Positions 39,160 to 40,157 of a stretch of DNA of 40,157 nucleotides are shown here, piece by piece (the first letter of the stretch is position 1; each line of letters begins with the position of its first letter). The stretch comes from a virus. The notes beneath the pieces were generated by a model. It saw only the letters and a program-made list of their open reading frames with translations. It did not search any database and was not told where the DNA came from. The position numbers and the translations under genes were made by a program. Location of the stretch: positions 1 through 40,157 of IMG/VR virus record IMGVR_UViG_3300020428_000027. One strand, written 5' to 3'.

Positions 39160-39677
39160 TATAAATCCTTCAATAATTTTGCAGTAAAATAGTTTGCTTC
39201 ACTTGCTTGTAATTCACCAGTTGTCGTATTTGTATAATCATAATGATAATGAGAAAAATCGATATAATCGGTGCTTCCATTTAACTCAACTATGGTAGTA
39301 GATGATGTACCATACCCACCACCTGACCCAACAGTTTGTATAGAGTGAGTGCCTCTGCCAAGACCATTACCTAAAGCACTTCCATTTTTATAAATAAATA
39401 CAGTCTGATACATATTTCTACTAACTTGAGTTGTTAAAAAAGCATTAACATAGATTTCATAATATCCGTGTTGCGTAGGTTGATATCTATTATTGATTGT
39501 ATCGAAAACACTATCGGTATCAATTCTTGCTGTATCAAAAGCTATCTTTGTATATGCATTATGAGTAGTTGTTTGATTACTCGATAAATGTCCAACAACG
39601 ATAAATGGTTTATGACCAAATTTAATTGTACTATTAGTAGTTTTTGGTTCTATTTGATCGACAAATATCTTAGACAA
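39159..39677 (-). CDS. Short fibre-like protein 2, C1q-like jelly roll
   Basis: A protein of 172 residues. After a short start (MSKIFVDQIEPKTTNSTIKF) the body has the strand order of C1q/TNF-like trimeric domains: AFDTARIDTDSVFDTINNRY, QPTQHGYYEIYVNAFLTTQV, YQTVFIYKNGSALG, then TIVELNGSTDYIDF. Such trimeric tips are found on phage fibres and bind sugars or other surface ligands. It is probably a receptor-binding or fibre-tip protein. The call rests on the pattern only. Confidence 0.75.
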   Translation of the reverse strand: MSKIFVDQIEPKTTNSTIKFGHKPFIVVGHLSSNQTTTHNAYTKIAFDTARIDTDSVFDTINNRYQPTQHGYYEIYVNAFLTTQVSRNMYQTVFIYKNGSALGNGLGRGTHSIQTVGSGGGYGTSSTTIVELNGSTDYIDFSHYHYDYTNTTTGELQASEANYFTAKLLKDL

Positions 39678-40137
39678 TGACTAACTCCCCATTAATTGTA
39701 AGTGTAACTCCACTATTTACAGCATAATTCCCAGCAACTAATCCTCTTTCTCCAGATGCAATAGTTGTATTTGTTGTAAGTGTTGATGAGTTTACTAAAA
39801 TTCCTTCTCTATAAATACTTGAGCTTAATTTTGCTCCAGTTACTGAGTCATCAGCTGGAGTTTGTGTGTATCCGATTGTTCCAAGGCAGATTATATAATC
39901 AATAACATCTTGATTAGTTAAGGCTTGGGAAAATGTGAGTGTACTTCCAGAAACTGTATACGCATTTTGTGGACTTTGCGTTACTCCATTTAAACTAACA
40001 ATAAGATGATTAGCTGAAGTTGGTGTAAAATTTGCCGAGCCTTTTTGTAAAGTATACGATGCAGTTGCTGAAGTTGTAATACTATCGAGGAGAACAAAAT
40101 CTCCTAGTTGTGAAGGGTCATTTCCAATATAAGCCAT
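39670..40137 (-). CDS. Short fibre-like protein 1 of the array
   Basis: A protein of 155 residues. It starts MAYIGNDPSQLGDFVLLDSI and has the conserved block HLIVSLNGVTQSPQNAYTVS, DVIDYIICLGTIGYTQTPAD and DSVTGAKLSSS found at the start of many marine phage fibres. The end is a small beta repeat (GNYAVNSGVTLTINGELVIV). It is a paralogue of the gene split at base 1. It lies 6 bases after that gene's stop and overlaps the next gene by 8 bases. Confidence 0.75.
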   Translation of the reverse strand: MAYIGNDPSQLGDFVLLDSITTSATASYTLQKGSANFTPTSANHLIVSLNGVTQSPQNAYTVSGSTLTFSQALTNQDVIDYIICLGTIGYTQTPADDSVTGAKLSSSIYREGILVNSSTLTTNTTIASGERGLVAGNYAVNSGVTLTINGELVIV

Positions 40138-40157
40138 TAACCTTTAATCTCCATAGC

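Overview
The window is an AT-rich podovirus genome of the marine T7-related kind. The host is most likely a marine alphaproteobacterium; a SAR11-type host fits the integrase-RNA polymerase arrangement but is not proven. The window appears to be one complete, circularly permuted genome. The gene cut at base 1 continues in frame into base 40157, reaches a stop at 40144-40146, and the next gene starts 7 bases later.

The genome has two arcs that diverge near 4.1 kb. The plus arc (4.15-19.3 kb) begins with a promoter, a structured RNA, a tRNA-Ser(GCT) and a terminator. An early block of small unknown genes follows, punctuated by two hammerhead ribozymes (4865-4920 and 5881-5936). Next come a probable attP, a tyrosine integrase, a T7-type RNA polymerase and a terminator. 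The rest is the replication and nucleotide set: gp2.5-like SSB, gp3-like endonuclease, HTH protein, tRNA-His, gp4-like primase-helicase, family A DNA polymerase, gp6-like exonuclease, DUF3310 protein and a class II ribonucleotide reductase.

The minus arc runs from 4.09 kb through the circular junction to 19.43 kb and carries the virion and lysis genes. In transcription order these are a small membrane protein, a collar fibre, a large tail protein, a run of short fibre-like proteins, ejection or internal virion proteins (one with a transglycosylase domain, one of 1516 residues with an HEFAH metalloprotease motif), small and large terminase, portal, scaffold, SU10/DUF5309-type capsid, a terminator, connector, tail fibre, T4-type lysozyme, a 3TM holin-like protein and a coiled-coil membrane protein. 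The arcs converge on a nested hairpin RNA at 19303-19405.

The replication genes are T7-like, but the capsid, portal and internal proteins are not, so the genome looks like a mosaic. The integrase implies that lysogeny is possible. The most unusual signals are the two self-cleaving RNA motifs in front of early genes sharing one leader. A second is the pairing of a full tRNA-Ser gene with an 18-base piece of the same tRNA anticodon arm upstream of the integrase. A third is the unnamed structured RNA unit at the divergence point. Functions rest on motifs read by eye; no database search was run.
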